A stretch of DNA of 64,000 nt, from positions 62,001-126,000 of the forward strand of contig JAEUHR010000003.1 of the NCBI GenBank assembly GCA_016794425.1, given 5' to 3'. Origin of the DNA: Planctomycetota bacterium (lineage in GTDB: Bacteria > Planctomycetota > UBA1135 > UBA2386). The position numbers were made by a program, and so were the translations under genes. This document shows, one piece after another, positions 26,901-34,849 of this stretch. The notes beneath the pieces were generated by a model, which was given only the letters and a program-made list of their open reading frames with translations, had not been told where the DNA came from and ran no database searches. The stretch's first letter is position 1. Each line of letters begins with the position of its first letter.

Positions 26901-28153
26901 CCGAGCACTGCCGTTAGGAGGATCAACGCCACCGCGATGAGCGGGCCGCGCTGCCGCCGCACGAACTTGCGCGTCCGATACCCCATGCTCGGCGGCGCCG
27001 CCTCCACGGCCTCACCAGCCAGATGCCGCTGCAAGTCTTCTCCGAGAGCCGTAGCGGTCGCGTACCGACGCGTCCTGTCCTTCTCCAGGCACCGCATGAC
27101 GATCCAGTCCAGATCGCCACGCAAGAACGCACTGAACTTCCTGGGTTCGATTCTGCGCTGGCTCGCGAGGCCGGCCACCAGTTCGCCCATCGTGCTGACG
27201 CGAGTGCTCGGCTTCGGCGGATCCACTTCGCGGATGATCCGCTGCAGTTCCAGGTACCCACCGGCCAACAGATCCCGCAATGGAAACGGTGTCGTTCCCG
27301 TCAGCAGCTCGTACAGCAACACGCCGAGTGAGTACACGTCCGTCCGCGTATCCACGTCCAGGCCACTCAGTTCTGCCTGTTCCGGACTCATGTACATGGG
27401 CGTGCCAACGAACGCGCGATGCTCTGTGAACAGCGTCTTCTCGGTCAGCCGGTGATCGGTTGCTTTCGCCAAGCCAAAGTCGATCACCTTCGGCACGGGC
27501 ACTCCATCGTGCAGCGTCACCAGGATGTTGCTCGGCTTGATGTCGCGGTGGATCACGCCTTTGTGGTGCGCGTGCTGCACCGCGTGGCAAACCCGGATGA
27601 GCAGTTCGAGCCGTTCCTTCCCCGTCAGATGGTTCTTGTCGCAGTACTCCGTGATCGGCACGCCCTTCACCATCTCCATCACGAAGTACGGCCGCCCGCT
27701 CTCCGTGGCACCCGCATCCAGCACCTTGGCGATGTTCGGATGGTCCATCATCGCCAGCGCCTGCCGTTCGGCTTCGAACCGCGCGACCACCTGCCGCGTG
27801 TCCATGCCGAGCTTGATCACCTTGACCGCGACGCGGCGGCGCACTGGCCGCTCCTGCTCGGCGAGGAACACCACCCCGAAGCCGCCCTCGCCGATCTTCT
27901 GCAACAGTTTGTACGGGCCGATGCGTGAACCCTCCGTCTCTTGCAGCGGCGTCGTCGCCGGCCGCACTTCGCTCGAGCGCGTGGAGTTGGCGAGGAAGCC
28001 GGGGTCGTCGGCGGCGGCGAGCATGGCGGCAAGACGGAGGCGCAGGGCTTGGTCGCCGGCGCATTCGCGGTCGAGCCAGGAACTGCGTAGGTTGGCGGGC
28101 AGTTCGAAGGCGCCGTCGAAGAGGCGTCGCACGCGTTCTTCGCGATCGTCCAT
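23903..28153 (-). CDS. Transmembrane serine/threonine protein kinase with 16-17 WD40 repeats and TPR tail
   Basis: 1416 residues from ATG at 28153 (GGAG 9 bases upstream). A Hanks-type kinase spans residues ~80-378 with all key elements: IGEGGFGVVFLAEQ loop, Lys111 in VAVKVIKLG, HRDIKPSN (202-209), DFG (225-227) and PMYMSPEQ. A single membrane helix (403-426) follows, then a coiled region, then a run of WD40 units with W/I/VWD at their ends, from VWDAVSGAML to IWDTASGKLV, and a helical C-terminus resembling TPR (ALEAADKALAVDPANA). Sixteen copies would make two or more propellers; the WD40 part should be extracytoplasmic. One unit around LLRHRLSSNDAEVWE is shortened. It follows the sigma factor at 41 bases and is probably cotranscribed. 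Base composition is lower than the flanks. Confidence 0.9.
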   Translation of the reverse strand: MDDREERVRRLFDGAFELPANLRSSWLDRECAGDQALRLRLAAMLAAADDPGFLANSTRSSEVRPATTPLQETEGSRIGPYKLLQKIGEGGFGVVFLAEQERPVRRRVAVKVIKLGMDTRQVVARFEAERQALAMMDHPNIAKVLDAGATESGRPYFVMEMVKGVPITEYCDKNHLTGKERLELLIRVCHAVQHAHHKGVIHRDIKPSNILVTLHDGVPVPKVIDFGLAKATDHRLTEKTLFTEHRAFVGTPMYMSPEQAELSGLDVDTRTDVYSLGVLLYELLTGTTPFPLRDLLAGGYLELQRIIREVDPPKPSTRVSTMGELVAGLASQRRIEPRKFSAFLRGDLDWIVMRCLEKDRTRRYATATALGEDLQRHLAGEAVEAAPPSMGYRTRKFVRRQRGPLIAVALILLTAVLGAIVSVFYSIDAGIQASVAEKEAAVAKEERLRADRNAEEVKQINRAQRAQLTEASWAAFNQANRLFAAADQTSNAALRGTNAREGLLHLARSLSLDPANGVAWERFAFEAVRRTELWGGPRPVMTFVHDAYIRSVAFSDDGSRVLTTSDDDTARVWDAVSGAMLHNLEHPDDVRLASYRHDGRQLITVCAVTARLWDATSGRLVHALEHKDAINFAAFSCDGTRVLTASDDHTAKVWDTDSGKELLSFAHKNRVYSAFFSSDRARVLTIDASNLGTKRTSDVGAHLWDAVSSRLVGSFECKLPNYRGAYYGASLSPDGARVLTSCYDNSAKLWDATSGKLVHTFEHAEEVSSVAFGPDGTRVLTASEDGRAKIWDAASGRLLRTLIHEYGVKSALFSSDGQRVLTMSADGTKVWDTASGQLLALEHSGWVNCASLNREGSRVLTNCGNDSSATLWDTSRGVFAQALDHEEPASIACLSPNGSIVVSAGQKGAKIWDRDSGKVMLSLKDAHIRSASFSPDNLRVVTTNAQVGRATIWDAKSGTLLHTLQHSAPNHACFSPDGLRVLTAGEDKSAKLWDTSSGTLLHILVHAEPVHAACFSLDGNKVITTSVAKNVTVFDEDTGTATLTYMSGACRACFSHDGRYALTAGTAATVWDCNTGEALLRHRLSSNDAEVWEVASGKTVAKLSSYYLSSASFGAGGSLAVVTDSYSQETDVWDVLSAKRLRTLEHYGSHSAYFSPDGSHVLTWGDGDEAKIWDTASGKLVQTVEHDGSVQSASFSADGTRVVTASSDKTVKIADISAGLGLRSAATADDVPSAMAIAELLTRKSLSPEGDLEDLTYQRLEHDREVLQRLLTAVGPLTPLARFLAAHGPQSPAYFGAAVTCSQRADILVAHGGARSAREALQLDPTHPLVRIALAAHESVEPTASESDKAAAGVRRAFLRDYDLRRLPADASICARAATMLLAQGDKVRALEAADKALAVDPANAIAQLVKKEAVR

Positions 28154-28194
28154 GGTGGTTGATCTCCGTTCGGCCGCGCCCGAGGGGAGCGGTG

Positions 28195-28761
28195 TCAGTC
28201 CCGTTCCGACTCGATGGCGTGCCGGAGCCAACCGCGTGCGTAGGCCCAAGATCGCTTCACCGTCGGAGCGGAGATACCCAGTGTCGTTGCCGTCTCTTCG
28301 ATCGACAACCCCGCGAAGTAGCGCAGCCGAACAATCTCGGCTGCCTGAGCATCTGCTTCGGCAAGGCGAAGAATCGCCTCGTCGAGGATCAAGAAGCCAG
28401 CGGATTGTTCTGGGGAGGTGAGGTCGGGCAGCGTTGTGAGCTCGATGGCAGCACGCCTGGCGCCGGGGCCGCCGCGCTTCTGGGCGGATCGGCTGCGCGC
28501 GTAGTCGATGAGCAGGCGCCGCATTGCCTCGACGGCGGCGGCATAGAACTGGGCGCGGCCCTGCCACTGCGGGGCGTTCGGACCGCCGAGCTTGAGCCAG
28601 GCTTCGTTCACGAGTGCCGTGGCGGAGAGCGTGTGGTCCTTCCGTTCGCCGTGCAGCTGGTGGTCCGCAGCGGTGCGCAGTTGCGAGTACACCTGCGCCC
28701 AGAGTTGAGAGGCGCTGGGCTCCTCCGGGGGCGGCGGGTCGTTCGAGAGCGGCGAGGGCAC
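28195..28761 (-). CDS. ECF-like sigma factor of the TIGR02999 type
   Basis: 188 residues, the usual family length, starting at a GTG (MPSPLSNDPP...). Region 2 is present (TALVNEAWLKLGG and QFYAAAVEAMRRLLIDYARSR, the core-binding and -10 segments), and region 4 (AEIVRLRYFAGLSIEETATTLGISAPTVKRSW) binds the -35 box. TIGR02999 sigma factors are expanded in planctomycetes and acidobacteria and usually lie next to large kinases, as here. The kinase starts 41 bases downstream. The longer open frame to 29139 is not used; its residues do not fit the family. Confidence 0.9.
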   Translation of the reverse strand: MPSPLSNDPPPPEEPSASQLWAQVYSQLRTAADHQLHGERKDHTLSATALVNEAWLKLGGPNAPQWQGRAQFYAAAVEAMRRLLIDYARSRSAQKRGGPGARRAAIELTTLPDLTSPEQSAGFLILDEAILRLAEADAQAAEIVRLRYFAGLSIEETATTLGISAPTVKRSWAYARGWLRHAIESERD

Positions 28762-29187
28762 AGCGCGGATTCTACGGTTGGGTTGGGCTTGCGGCTTGCG
28801 AGGTTCCGCGCAACGAAACTGGTCCAGTTGGTGTGTGTGGCGTTGCTCGAAGGCAGCGGCAGACCGGTGATCGGCGGCGAAACGCCGTGTCGACACGACC
28901 GGCGATGCGCGACGCCCTCCGGAGGGAGTTCGGACTGATTCCCTGGTGGCCCCGTTCGGACCCGCGCGCTTGACGGCTGGTGGACCAGGCACCGTTCGGT
29001 GATCATCGCGCTCTGGCCAACACGACCATGCAAGCGACGAGCGGCGCGTTACCGACCACGAGGCAGGAGAGCAACCGAGGTTCGAAAGCAACCAAGGATG
29101 CCAGAGCCCTCGACCGCGCTGCTCGCGCCTGATGGTCAAAGGCGTTCCGCGTTGACGGTGCCCCGCGGTTTGGTCCCGCCGCGCCCG
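28762..29187. other. Intergenic region with no recognisable gene
   Basis: 426 bases between the sigma-factor start and the stop of the LytTR-type response regulator. Open frames on both strands lack coherent protein composition. The right part (about 29041-29110) is somewhat AT-richer than its flanks and may mark one edge of the kinase segment. No tRNA, hairpin or insertion-sequence end could be found. The sigma promoter must lie here, but no box stands out. Confidence 0.5.
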
Positions 29188-29955
29188 TCATTGCGGCGGT
29201 CGGCCGAGCCGCTGCACCAGTGCACAGCGGAACGTGCGGCCCACCGGCAGGTCGGTGCCGTCGCGCAGCCGCACCGTGGTCGTGTGGCCGCCGTCGGTGG
29301 ACCGCACCTCGCGCACGTGCTGCAGCCCGATCAGGTAGGCGCGGTGGATGCGGACCACGTCGCACGGCTGCAGCGTCTGCTCGAGCTGCTGCAGCGTGGT
29401 CCGCAGCCGGAACGGCTCGCCGCCGCCGACGTGGACCTCGACGTAGTTGCCCTCGGCGGCCGCCCAGACGAAGTCGGCCGCCGCCACGAACACGGTCCGG
29501 CCCGGTGCCTCGAGCGCGACGCGCCGGCCGGCGGCCGCGCCGGGTTGCAGTTCGGCCAGCAGCCGCGCCAGGCGATCGGGCCGGCCGGCGTCGGCGCGCA
29601 GCCGTTCGCGCACGCGTTCGAGCGTGCGTTGGAACCGCGCCGGGTCGATCGGCTTCAGCACGTAGTCGACCGCACAGTGCTCGAACGCTTCGACGGCGTG
29701 TTCGTCGAACGCGGTGACGAACACCAGCAGCGGCGCGGCCGGGCCGAGCGCACGGGCGACGTCGAGGCCGCTGCGCTCCGGCATGCGCACGTCGAGGAAC
29801 GCGACGTCGATACCGCCGCGTTGCAGCGCCGCCAGCGCGCTGGCGCCGTCGCCGCACTCGGCGACCACCGTGAAGCCGGTGGCGCGCGCCAGCTGCTCGC
29901 GCACCGCGCGGCGGCCGTGCGGTTCGTCGTCGGCGACCAGCGCGCGCAGCGTCAC
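29188..29955 (-). CDS. LytTR-family response regulator (LytR/AlgR-like)
   Basis: 255 residues from a GTG at 29955 that overlaps the stop of the histidine kinase gene (4 bases). The receiver domain has ALVADDEP, the phosphoacceptor Asp in VAFLDVRMPERSGLD and the conserved Thr and Lys in FVTAFDEHA and DYVLKPID. The DNA-binding LytTR domain occupies the last ~110 residues with WAAAEGNYVEVHVGG and CDVVRIHRAYLIGLQHVREV. Such regulators bind imperfect direct repeats and usually control envelope or secretion genes. The coupled kinase is its partner. Confidence 0.9.
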   Translation of the reverse strand: MTLRALVADDEPHGRRAVREQLARATGFTVVAECGDGASALAALQRGGIDVAFLDVRMPERSGLDVARALGPAAPLLVFVTAFDEHAVEAFEHCAVDYVLKPIDPARFQRTLERVRERLRADAGRPDRLARLLAELQPGAAAGRRVALEAPGRTVFVAAADFVWAAAEGNYVEVHVGGGEPFRLRTTLQQLEQTLQPCDVVRIHRAYLIGLQHVREVRSTDGGHTTTVRLRDGTDLPVGRTFRCALVQRLGRPPQ

Positions 29956-31178
29956 GGTTTCGCCTCCATCGCCGCCGGTCCGATCGGCACGCGGATCGTC
30001 GCCACGAAGCCGCCGTGCGGCGGCGCGGCCAGGTCGAGCCGCGCGCGGTCGCCGTAGAGCCGCCGCAGCCGTTCGCGCACGTTGCGCACGCCGAAGCCGC
30101 CGGTCGGCCGCGCGGCGTCGGCCGCGGCGCCGGGACCGTCGTCGGCGACCTCGAGCAGCAGTTCGGCGCCACAGCGGCGCGCGCGCACGGCGATCGCGCC
30201 GCCGCGCGCCACGGCGCCGGGGCCGTGGCGCAGCGCGTTCTCGACCAGCGGCTGCACGCAGAACGGCGGCACCTGCACCGCATCGAGGCCGGCGGCCACG
30301 TCGATCGTGATCCGGATCCGGTCCTGGAAGCGGATCCGTTCGATCTCGACGTAGTGCTGCAGCACGTCGAGCTCCTGGCGCAGCGGCACCTCCGGTTTGT
30401 CGATGCAGTGCAGCGACGCGCGCAGCAACGTCGCCAGCTGCTGCAGCATGCGCTTGCCGCGTTCGAGGTCGTCGTCGAGCAGCACGTGCACGCTGTTCAG
30501 CGCGTTGAACAGGAAGTGCGGCTGCAGCTGCGCGCGCAGCGCCCGCAGCTCGCTGCGCGCCAGTTCGCGTTCGGCGGCGGCGGCGGCGCGTTCGCGGTCG
30601 ATCGCCAGCCGGCGGTAGGTGAGCCCCGACGCGACGCCGGCCAGCAGCGTGTAGGTCGCGAGCCGCGCGACCAGGTCGTACCAGGGCCAGGCGCCGGGAC
30701 GGTCGAGCCGCGCTTGGATCTGGTCGGCGACCTCGGCGCCGAGGTTCGCCGCGAGGTCGCCGAGCATCTGCTGCAGCGGGTCGTCGCCGGGCGGGCCGCC
30801 GAGCGTCGCGTGTTCGTGGCCGACGACCACGATCGGCGCGCGGCGCGGTTCGCAGAGCTGGACCGCGGCCGCGATCGCGCAGCCGGCGGTCAGGTGGACC
30901 AGCAACAGCCGCGGCCACGCGACGCGCCCGAACACGAACCGGCTGCCGAGCCACGCGATCGCCGGTGCCGCCACGCACCAGGCGAGACCGGTCTGCAGTT
31001 CGCCGCGCAGCAGGCCGAGCCGCACGTCGTCGCCGACCGGCAGCGCGCCGGTCGCGTCGAACAGCGACAGCGCGCGGCCGGCGGTCGACACCACGACCAG
31101 CGCGACCAGGATCGCCGTCGTCGGCAGCCAGGTCCGGGCGGGGCGCGTCGGCGCAAGCGGCTCGGCGGCTCGGTTCAC
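29952..31178 (-). CDS. LytS/YpdA-type membrane histidine kinase (His_kinase PF06580 family)
   Basis: 408 residues from a GTG. There are about four hydrophobic helices in the first 220 residues (TTAILVALVVVSTAG, LLVHLTAGCAIAAAV and a later one near YTLLAGVASGLTY). The phosphoacceptor region is LRALRAQLQPHFLFNALNSV, with the His of the conserved PHFLFN box, and the ATPase part has PLVENALRHG (N box), VADDGPG (G1) and GVRNVRERLRRLYG. It overlaps the regulator by 4 bases. The stimulus is unknown; no PAS or GAF domain is visible. The exported-protein operon at 31317 is divergent from it with 138 bases between. Confidence 0.9.
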   Translation of the reverse strand: MNRAAEPLAPTRPARTWLPTTAILVALVVVSTAGRALSLFDATGALPVGDDVRLGLLRGELQTGLAWCVAAPAIAWLGSRFVFGRVAWPRLLLVHLTAGCAIAAAVQLCEPRRAPIVVVGHEHATLGGPPGDDPLQQMLGDLAANLGAEVADQIQARLDRPGAWPWYDLVARLATYTLLAGVASGLTYRRLAIDRERAAAAAERELARSELRALRAQLQPHFLFNALNSVHVLLDDDLERGKRMLQQLATLLRASLHCIDKPEVPLRQELDVLQHYVEIERIRFQDRIRITIDVAAGLDAVQVPPFCVQPLVENALRHGPGAVARGGAIAVRARRCGAELLLEVADDGPGAAADAARPTGGFGVRNVRERLRRLYGDRARLDLAAPPHGGFVATIRVPIGPAAMEAKP

Positions 31179-31316
31179 CGCCGCAGTGTAGCCAGGCCGC
31201 ACCGCGGCCCGGCCCGGCGCGCGGACCGTTCGACCGCGATGTCCGACCGTTCGTCCCGGCGGCGGAGCATGGTGAGGGGGCGGCGGTCGTAGCGGCCACT
31301 TCCCGAACCAAGGCCC

Positions 31317-32177
31317 ATGATGAAACCGACCCTCTGCGTTCCGTTCTGCCTGTTGCTGATCACCGCTGCCGCGCGCAGCCAGGACCAAGGCCAGCCGGCG
31401 GCGAAGCCCGGCGATGCGATCACGGCCGCGCTGCGCAGCCATCTCGGCGGTGCCACCGTCGCCTGGCGCGGGCGCGTGACCCGCAAGTCGGCCGGCGCCG
31501 ACGAGGCCGCCGCCGGCATCATGGTCGTCTCCGGCGCGGCGAGCGCGGAACCGTTCCACGGTGCGGTCGACGTCGTCTGCCGCGGCGACCGCACGCTGGT
31601 CGTGTCGAAGAGCGACCTGCCGTCGGTCGTCGTGTTCGACGACGGCAGCACGCGGGTCACGCGCACGACCGTCGGCGCCGATCCGATCGATGCCGGCACG
31701 CTGGCGCGCGACCTGCCCGACCTGCTGCGGGCCGAACGGCTGCTGCGCGAATGCGAGACCGCCGAGTGGCAGGTCGAGCCCGCGGCCGACGGCGGTCGCC
31801 GCGCGACCGCACGGCTGCGCAAGACGCTGATCCAGGCCGTGGGCGGCGGCGGGCCGACGGATTTCCTGAGCAAGAAGGTCGACCGCGTCCTGGCCGCGGT
31901 GACGCTCGACCGCGACGGCAAGGTCACCGCCCTCGACCTGACGGTCGTGCGCTTCGATCCCAACGCGGTGATGCGCCGCCGCGTGATCGAGAACGGCGGT
32001 GCCGGCGGCATGCAGACGGTGACCCCCGCCGACCTGGAGATCGACGACAGCGATCGCAGTGAGGCCGACTACGAACAGGACGTCTACGAACTGCGCCCCG
32101 CCGCCGCCGAGGTCGATGCGCGCCTGCAGCAGCTGTGGGACGAGATGGCCGCGGTCGCGCGGAAGGACGGCTTCTGA
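31317..32177 (+). CDS. Exported protein of unknown function
   Basis: 286 residues with a signal peptide (LCVPFCLLLITAAARSQ). The mature part alternates beta-rich segments (PFHGAVDVVCRGDRTLVVSKSDLPSVVVFDD) with a hydrophobic helical hairpin, a layout seen in lipoprotein-carrier-like or sensor proteins, but I do not recognise the family. The C-terminal third is more charged. Its stop overlaps the start of the large quinoprotein-like gene by one base, so the two are one unit. Confidence 0.65.
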   Translation: MMKPTLCVPFCLLLITAAARSQDQGQPAAKPGDAITAALRSHLGGATVAWRGRVTRKSAGADEAAAGIMVVSGAASAEPFHGAVDVVCRGDRTLVVSKSDLPSVVVFDDGSTRVTRTTVGADPIDAGTLARDLPDLLRAERLLRECETAEWQVEPAADGGRRATARLRKTLIQAVGGGGPTDFLSKKVDRVLAAVTLDRDGKVTALDLTVVRFDPNAVMRRRVIENGGAGGMQTVTPADLEIDDSDRSEADYEQDVYELRPAAAEVDARLQQLWDEMAAVARKDGF

Positions 32178-34261
32178 TGGCCGTTCGCCGCGGGTGGTGG
32201 CGCGCGGCGCTGGTCGCCGGCGCGGCGGCGGTGGCGGCCGCGGCGCAGGGCGAACCCGAAGCCGCGACCGACGTCGCGACGGCGCGTGCCGGCGCCTGGC
32301 TCGAGGCCACGATCGAACCGGGTGGCTGGCTCGCCGGCACGGTCAGCAACGCGCGCGGCAAGCGGGTCGTCGCCGAGTCGCTCGCGGCCTGGCTGGCGCT
32401 GGTGCGCGGCACCGGAGCGCCGCCGGCCGCCGCGCGGCGTGACGCCAGCGAACGGGCGCTCGCGGCGACCGTGGCCGGCCGCGGCATCGAGGACGCGGCG
32501 TTCGCGTGCTGGCTGCTCGGCAGCGCGGCGTTCCCGCTCGCCGAAGCGACGCTGCGCGACGGCGCCGTGCATCCGCTGCTGCCGTCGCTGGTCGCCCGGC
32601 TCGGCGCGCTGCGCAACAGCGAAGGCGTGTGGGCGCACGGCAGCATGGAGGGCACGGTCGCCGGCTATCCGAGCACCGTGCTGGCGGCGACGAACTGGGC
32701 GATCACGGCGCTCGGTTTCGCGGCCGAGCACGGCGTCGCGGCGCCGTGGCTCGGCGACGCGACCGGGCTGCTCACCGCCGTGCAGGCGCCGAACGGCGGC
32801 ATGCCGTACGGCGGGCGGCCGTACCGGATCGGCATCGAGGCCGGTCGCACGGCCGGCAGCCTCGTCGCGCTGATCGCGGCCGGCGCGGGCGATTCGCCGG
32901 GTGCGCAGCGGGCGGCCGAGTACCTGTGGCACAACCTGCGCCTCGTGCCCGACGGCCATGCGAGCCCGGCGATGCACGTCTGGAACGGCGCGCTGGCGGC
33001 GTACGCGCTCGGCGATGCGGCGTGGCGACGGTATGCGGACCTCGTGCTGGCGCGCGTGGTCGCGGCGCAGCGCGCCGACGGCAGTTTCGACGACATCGCC
33101 GGCGCGCACAGCCCCGACACGATGGCCCTGATGGGCGACGAGCTGTCGGGGCGGGCCTACGTCACCGCGGCCTACGCTGCGGCGCTGTCGGTGCCGCGCT
33201 CGCGGCTCGGCGCGTGGCTGCGGCAGCGCATGGCGTTCGCGCCGCCGATCGCCCCGGCAGCGGGGCCCCCGGCGCCGCCGTCCGTCTGGCGCGCCGACGC
33301 GGCCGCGGTGGTCGCGCTGGCGGCGAGCCGCGACGCGGTGTTCGCGCTGGGCGCCGGCCGCGCACTGACCGTGCGGGCCGCGCCGGACGGCGCCGTCCGC
33401 TGGACCGCCGAGCTGCCGATCGCCGTGCCGACGCCGGCCGTGCTGACGCTGTGCGGCGAACGGCTGGTGGCGTGGTGCCGCGACGGTGGTCCGGTCGGTG
33501 TGTTCGACCTCGCCGCGCGCCGTGTCGCGTGGCACGGCACGGTCGCGCTGGCGCCGTTCGCCGGCGTGCGCTGCCACGGCGACGAGCTGTGCGCCGTGGC
33601 GCCGGACGGCACGCTGGCGGTGCGCCGCCTGGTCGACGGCGCCGTGCTGCAGACCGTGCCGCTACCGCCCGGCCTGAAGCGCAGCGTGCTGCCGCTGGCG
33701 AACGGCACGTTCCTCGGCGCCGCCGACGCGCGGCTCGTCTGCCTCGATCGCGCCGGCGAGGTCACCTGGCGCGGCCGCAACCGCGGCGCGACCGCGCAGG
33801 TCGCCGCGACCTGGAGCGCGCTGCTCGACGGCGGCCTCGTGTTCTGGGGCGGCAGCACCGACGGCGAACTGGTCTGCCGGCGCGTCGCCGACGGCGATCG
33901 GATCTGGTCGCGGCAGCTCGACGGCGGCGTGGTCCAGCTCGCGCGCGACGAAGCCGCGGCCCGGCTGGCGGTGCTGACGGCCGGCGGTGTCGTGTCGGTG
34001 TTCGATGCGCGCGGCACGCCGCTGTGGTCGGCCGACGTCAGCGGCGGGTTGCAGGATCCGGCCGACGCCGGTTCGCGCCTGCTGGCCACCGCCGCCGGCC
34101 CGTGGGTGCACGCGACTGGCCGTGGCCGCCTCCTGGCGTATGCCTGGGACGGCACGCCGCGGCTCGACGTGCCGGTCGCGGCCGATGCCGCGTGGGCGGC
34201 CAGTGGCGACCGCGTCGTCCTAGCCGAGCCGGCGGCGCTGGTCGCGTTCGCAGCGCCGTGA
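32177..34261 (+). CDS. Exported prenyltransferase-like alpha/alpha-toroid protein with PQQ-like beta-propeller
   Basis: 694 residues with a signal peptide (RAALVAGAAAVAAAAQG). The first half (residues ~40-360) contains repeated helical units with QW/DG-type turns, for example RNSEGVWAHG, QAPNGGMPYGGR and QRADGSFDDI, typical of the squalene-cyclase/prenyltransferase-like alpha-alpha barrel used in exported planctomycete proteins. The second half has PQQ-type repeats such as DGAVRWTAELP, DGDRIWSRQLDGG and DARGTPLWSADV, giving a beta-propeller. No catalytic residues stand out. Both domains probably act on the cell surface. It follows the small exported protein with one-base overlap. Confidence 0.7.
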   Translation: MAVRRGWWRAALVAGAAAVAAAAQGEPEAATDVATARAGAWLEATIEPGGWLAGTVSNARGKRVVAESLAAWLALVRGTGAPPAAARRDASERALAATVAGRGIEDAAFACWLLGSAAFPLAEATLRDGAVHPLLPSLVARLGALRNSEGVWAHGSMEGTVAGYPSTVLAATNWAITALGFAAEHGVAAPWLGDATGLLTAVQAPNGGMPYGGRPYRIGIEAGRTAGSLVALIAAGAGDSPGAQRAAEYLWHNLRLVPDGHASPAMHVWNGALAAYALGDAAWRRYADLVLARVVAAQRADGSFDDIAGAHSPDTMALMGDELSGRAYVTAAYAAALSVPRSRLGAWLRQRMAFAPPIAPAAGPPAPPSVWRADAAAVVALAASRDAVFALGAGRALTVRAAPDGAVRWTAELPIAVPTPAVLTLCGERLVAWCRDGGPVGVFDLAARRVAWHGTVALAPFAGVRCHGDELCAVAPDGTLAVRRLVDGAVLQTVPLPPGLKRSVLPLANGTFLGAADARLVCLDRAGEVTWRGRNRGATAQVAATWSALLDGGLVFWGGSTDGELVCRRVADGDRIWSRQLDGGVVQLARDEAAARLAVLTAGGVVSVFDARGTPLWSADVSGGLQDPADAGSRLLATAAGPWVHATGRGRLLAYAWDGTPRLDVPVAADAAWAASGDRVVLAEPAALVAFAAP

Positions 34262-34267
34262 ACGCGG

Positions 34268-34831
34268 TCAGCGCGCCGGACGGTGCCGCAGCCGCCGCAG
34301 GCCGGCCAGCAGGCCCGCCACCAGCGCGCTCTTCGCCGCGGCACCGAGCCAGAACGGCGTGACGCCGTGCTGCCACGCGGCGGCCCAGCCGATCTGCCGG
34401 CCGAGCCAGGCCCAGCCGACCACCAGCACGGCGACGTGCGCGACCAACACCGCCGCGAACAGCGGTGCACCGCCGAGGTGCGGCCGGCGCTGGGTGCAGC
34501 GTCCGAGCAGGATCGCGGCCGGCACGAACGCGAGCACGTAGCCGGCGGTCTTCGCCTGCCACAGACCGGTCGCCGCGAAGTGCGCGCCGTCGGCCAGCAC
34601 CGGCAGACCGAGCGCCGCGGCGAGCAGGTAGCACGCGGCCGCGAGACCGCCGACGGTCGGGCCGAGCGCCGCCGCAGCGAAGAACAGCACGGCGGTCTGC
34701 AGCGTCGTCGGCACCGGCGTGGTCGGGATCGCGACCTGCGCCACCGCGGCGATCGCCGCCGCAGTGCCGAGCGCGAGCAGCGTGGTGCCGATCGCACCGT
34801 GCCAGAACGGCGGCAGCAGGTCGCGGAACAT
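34268..34831 (-). CDS. bioY: BioY-family biotin transporter (S component)
   Basis: 187 residues, all membrane helices. The family signature is complete: AIPTTPVPTTLQTAVLFFA, ALGPTVGGLAAACYLL, LGLPVLADG, TAGYVLAFVPAAILLGR. BioY binds biotin with high affinity; it may pair with an ECF energising module encoded elsewhere or work alone. The window has no bioMN-like genes. The gap to the sigma-factor fusion upstream is 18 bases, so cotranscription with that gene is possible. Confidence 0.95.
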   Translation of the reverse strand: MFRDLLPPFWHGAIGTTLLALGTAAAIAAVAQVAIPTTPVPTTLQTAVLFFAAAALGPTVGGLAAACYLLAAALGLPVLADGAHFAATGLWQAKTAGYVLAFVPAAILLGRCTQRRPHLGGAPLFAAVLVAHVAVLVVGWAWLGRQIGWAAAWQHGVTPFWLGAAAKSALVAGLLAGLRRLRHRPAR

Positions 34832-34849
34832 GCCGGGCGCGTGGGTCGT

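Noticed and set aside
23791..29100. Possible flanking repeat of the kinase segment (AAAGCAGCCAAG near 23792 and AAAGCAACCAAG near 29086)
   Set aside because: The match is short and imperfect and could be chance; no terminal inverted repeat or transposase accompanies it.
29060..29110. tRNA-like GGTTCGAAAGC in the intergenic region
   Set aside because: The T-loop consensus is approached, but the bases on both sides do not form the required 5-bp stem, and no acceptor or anticodon arm is present.
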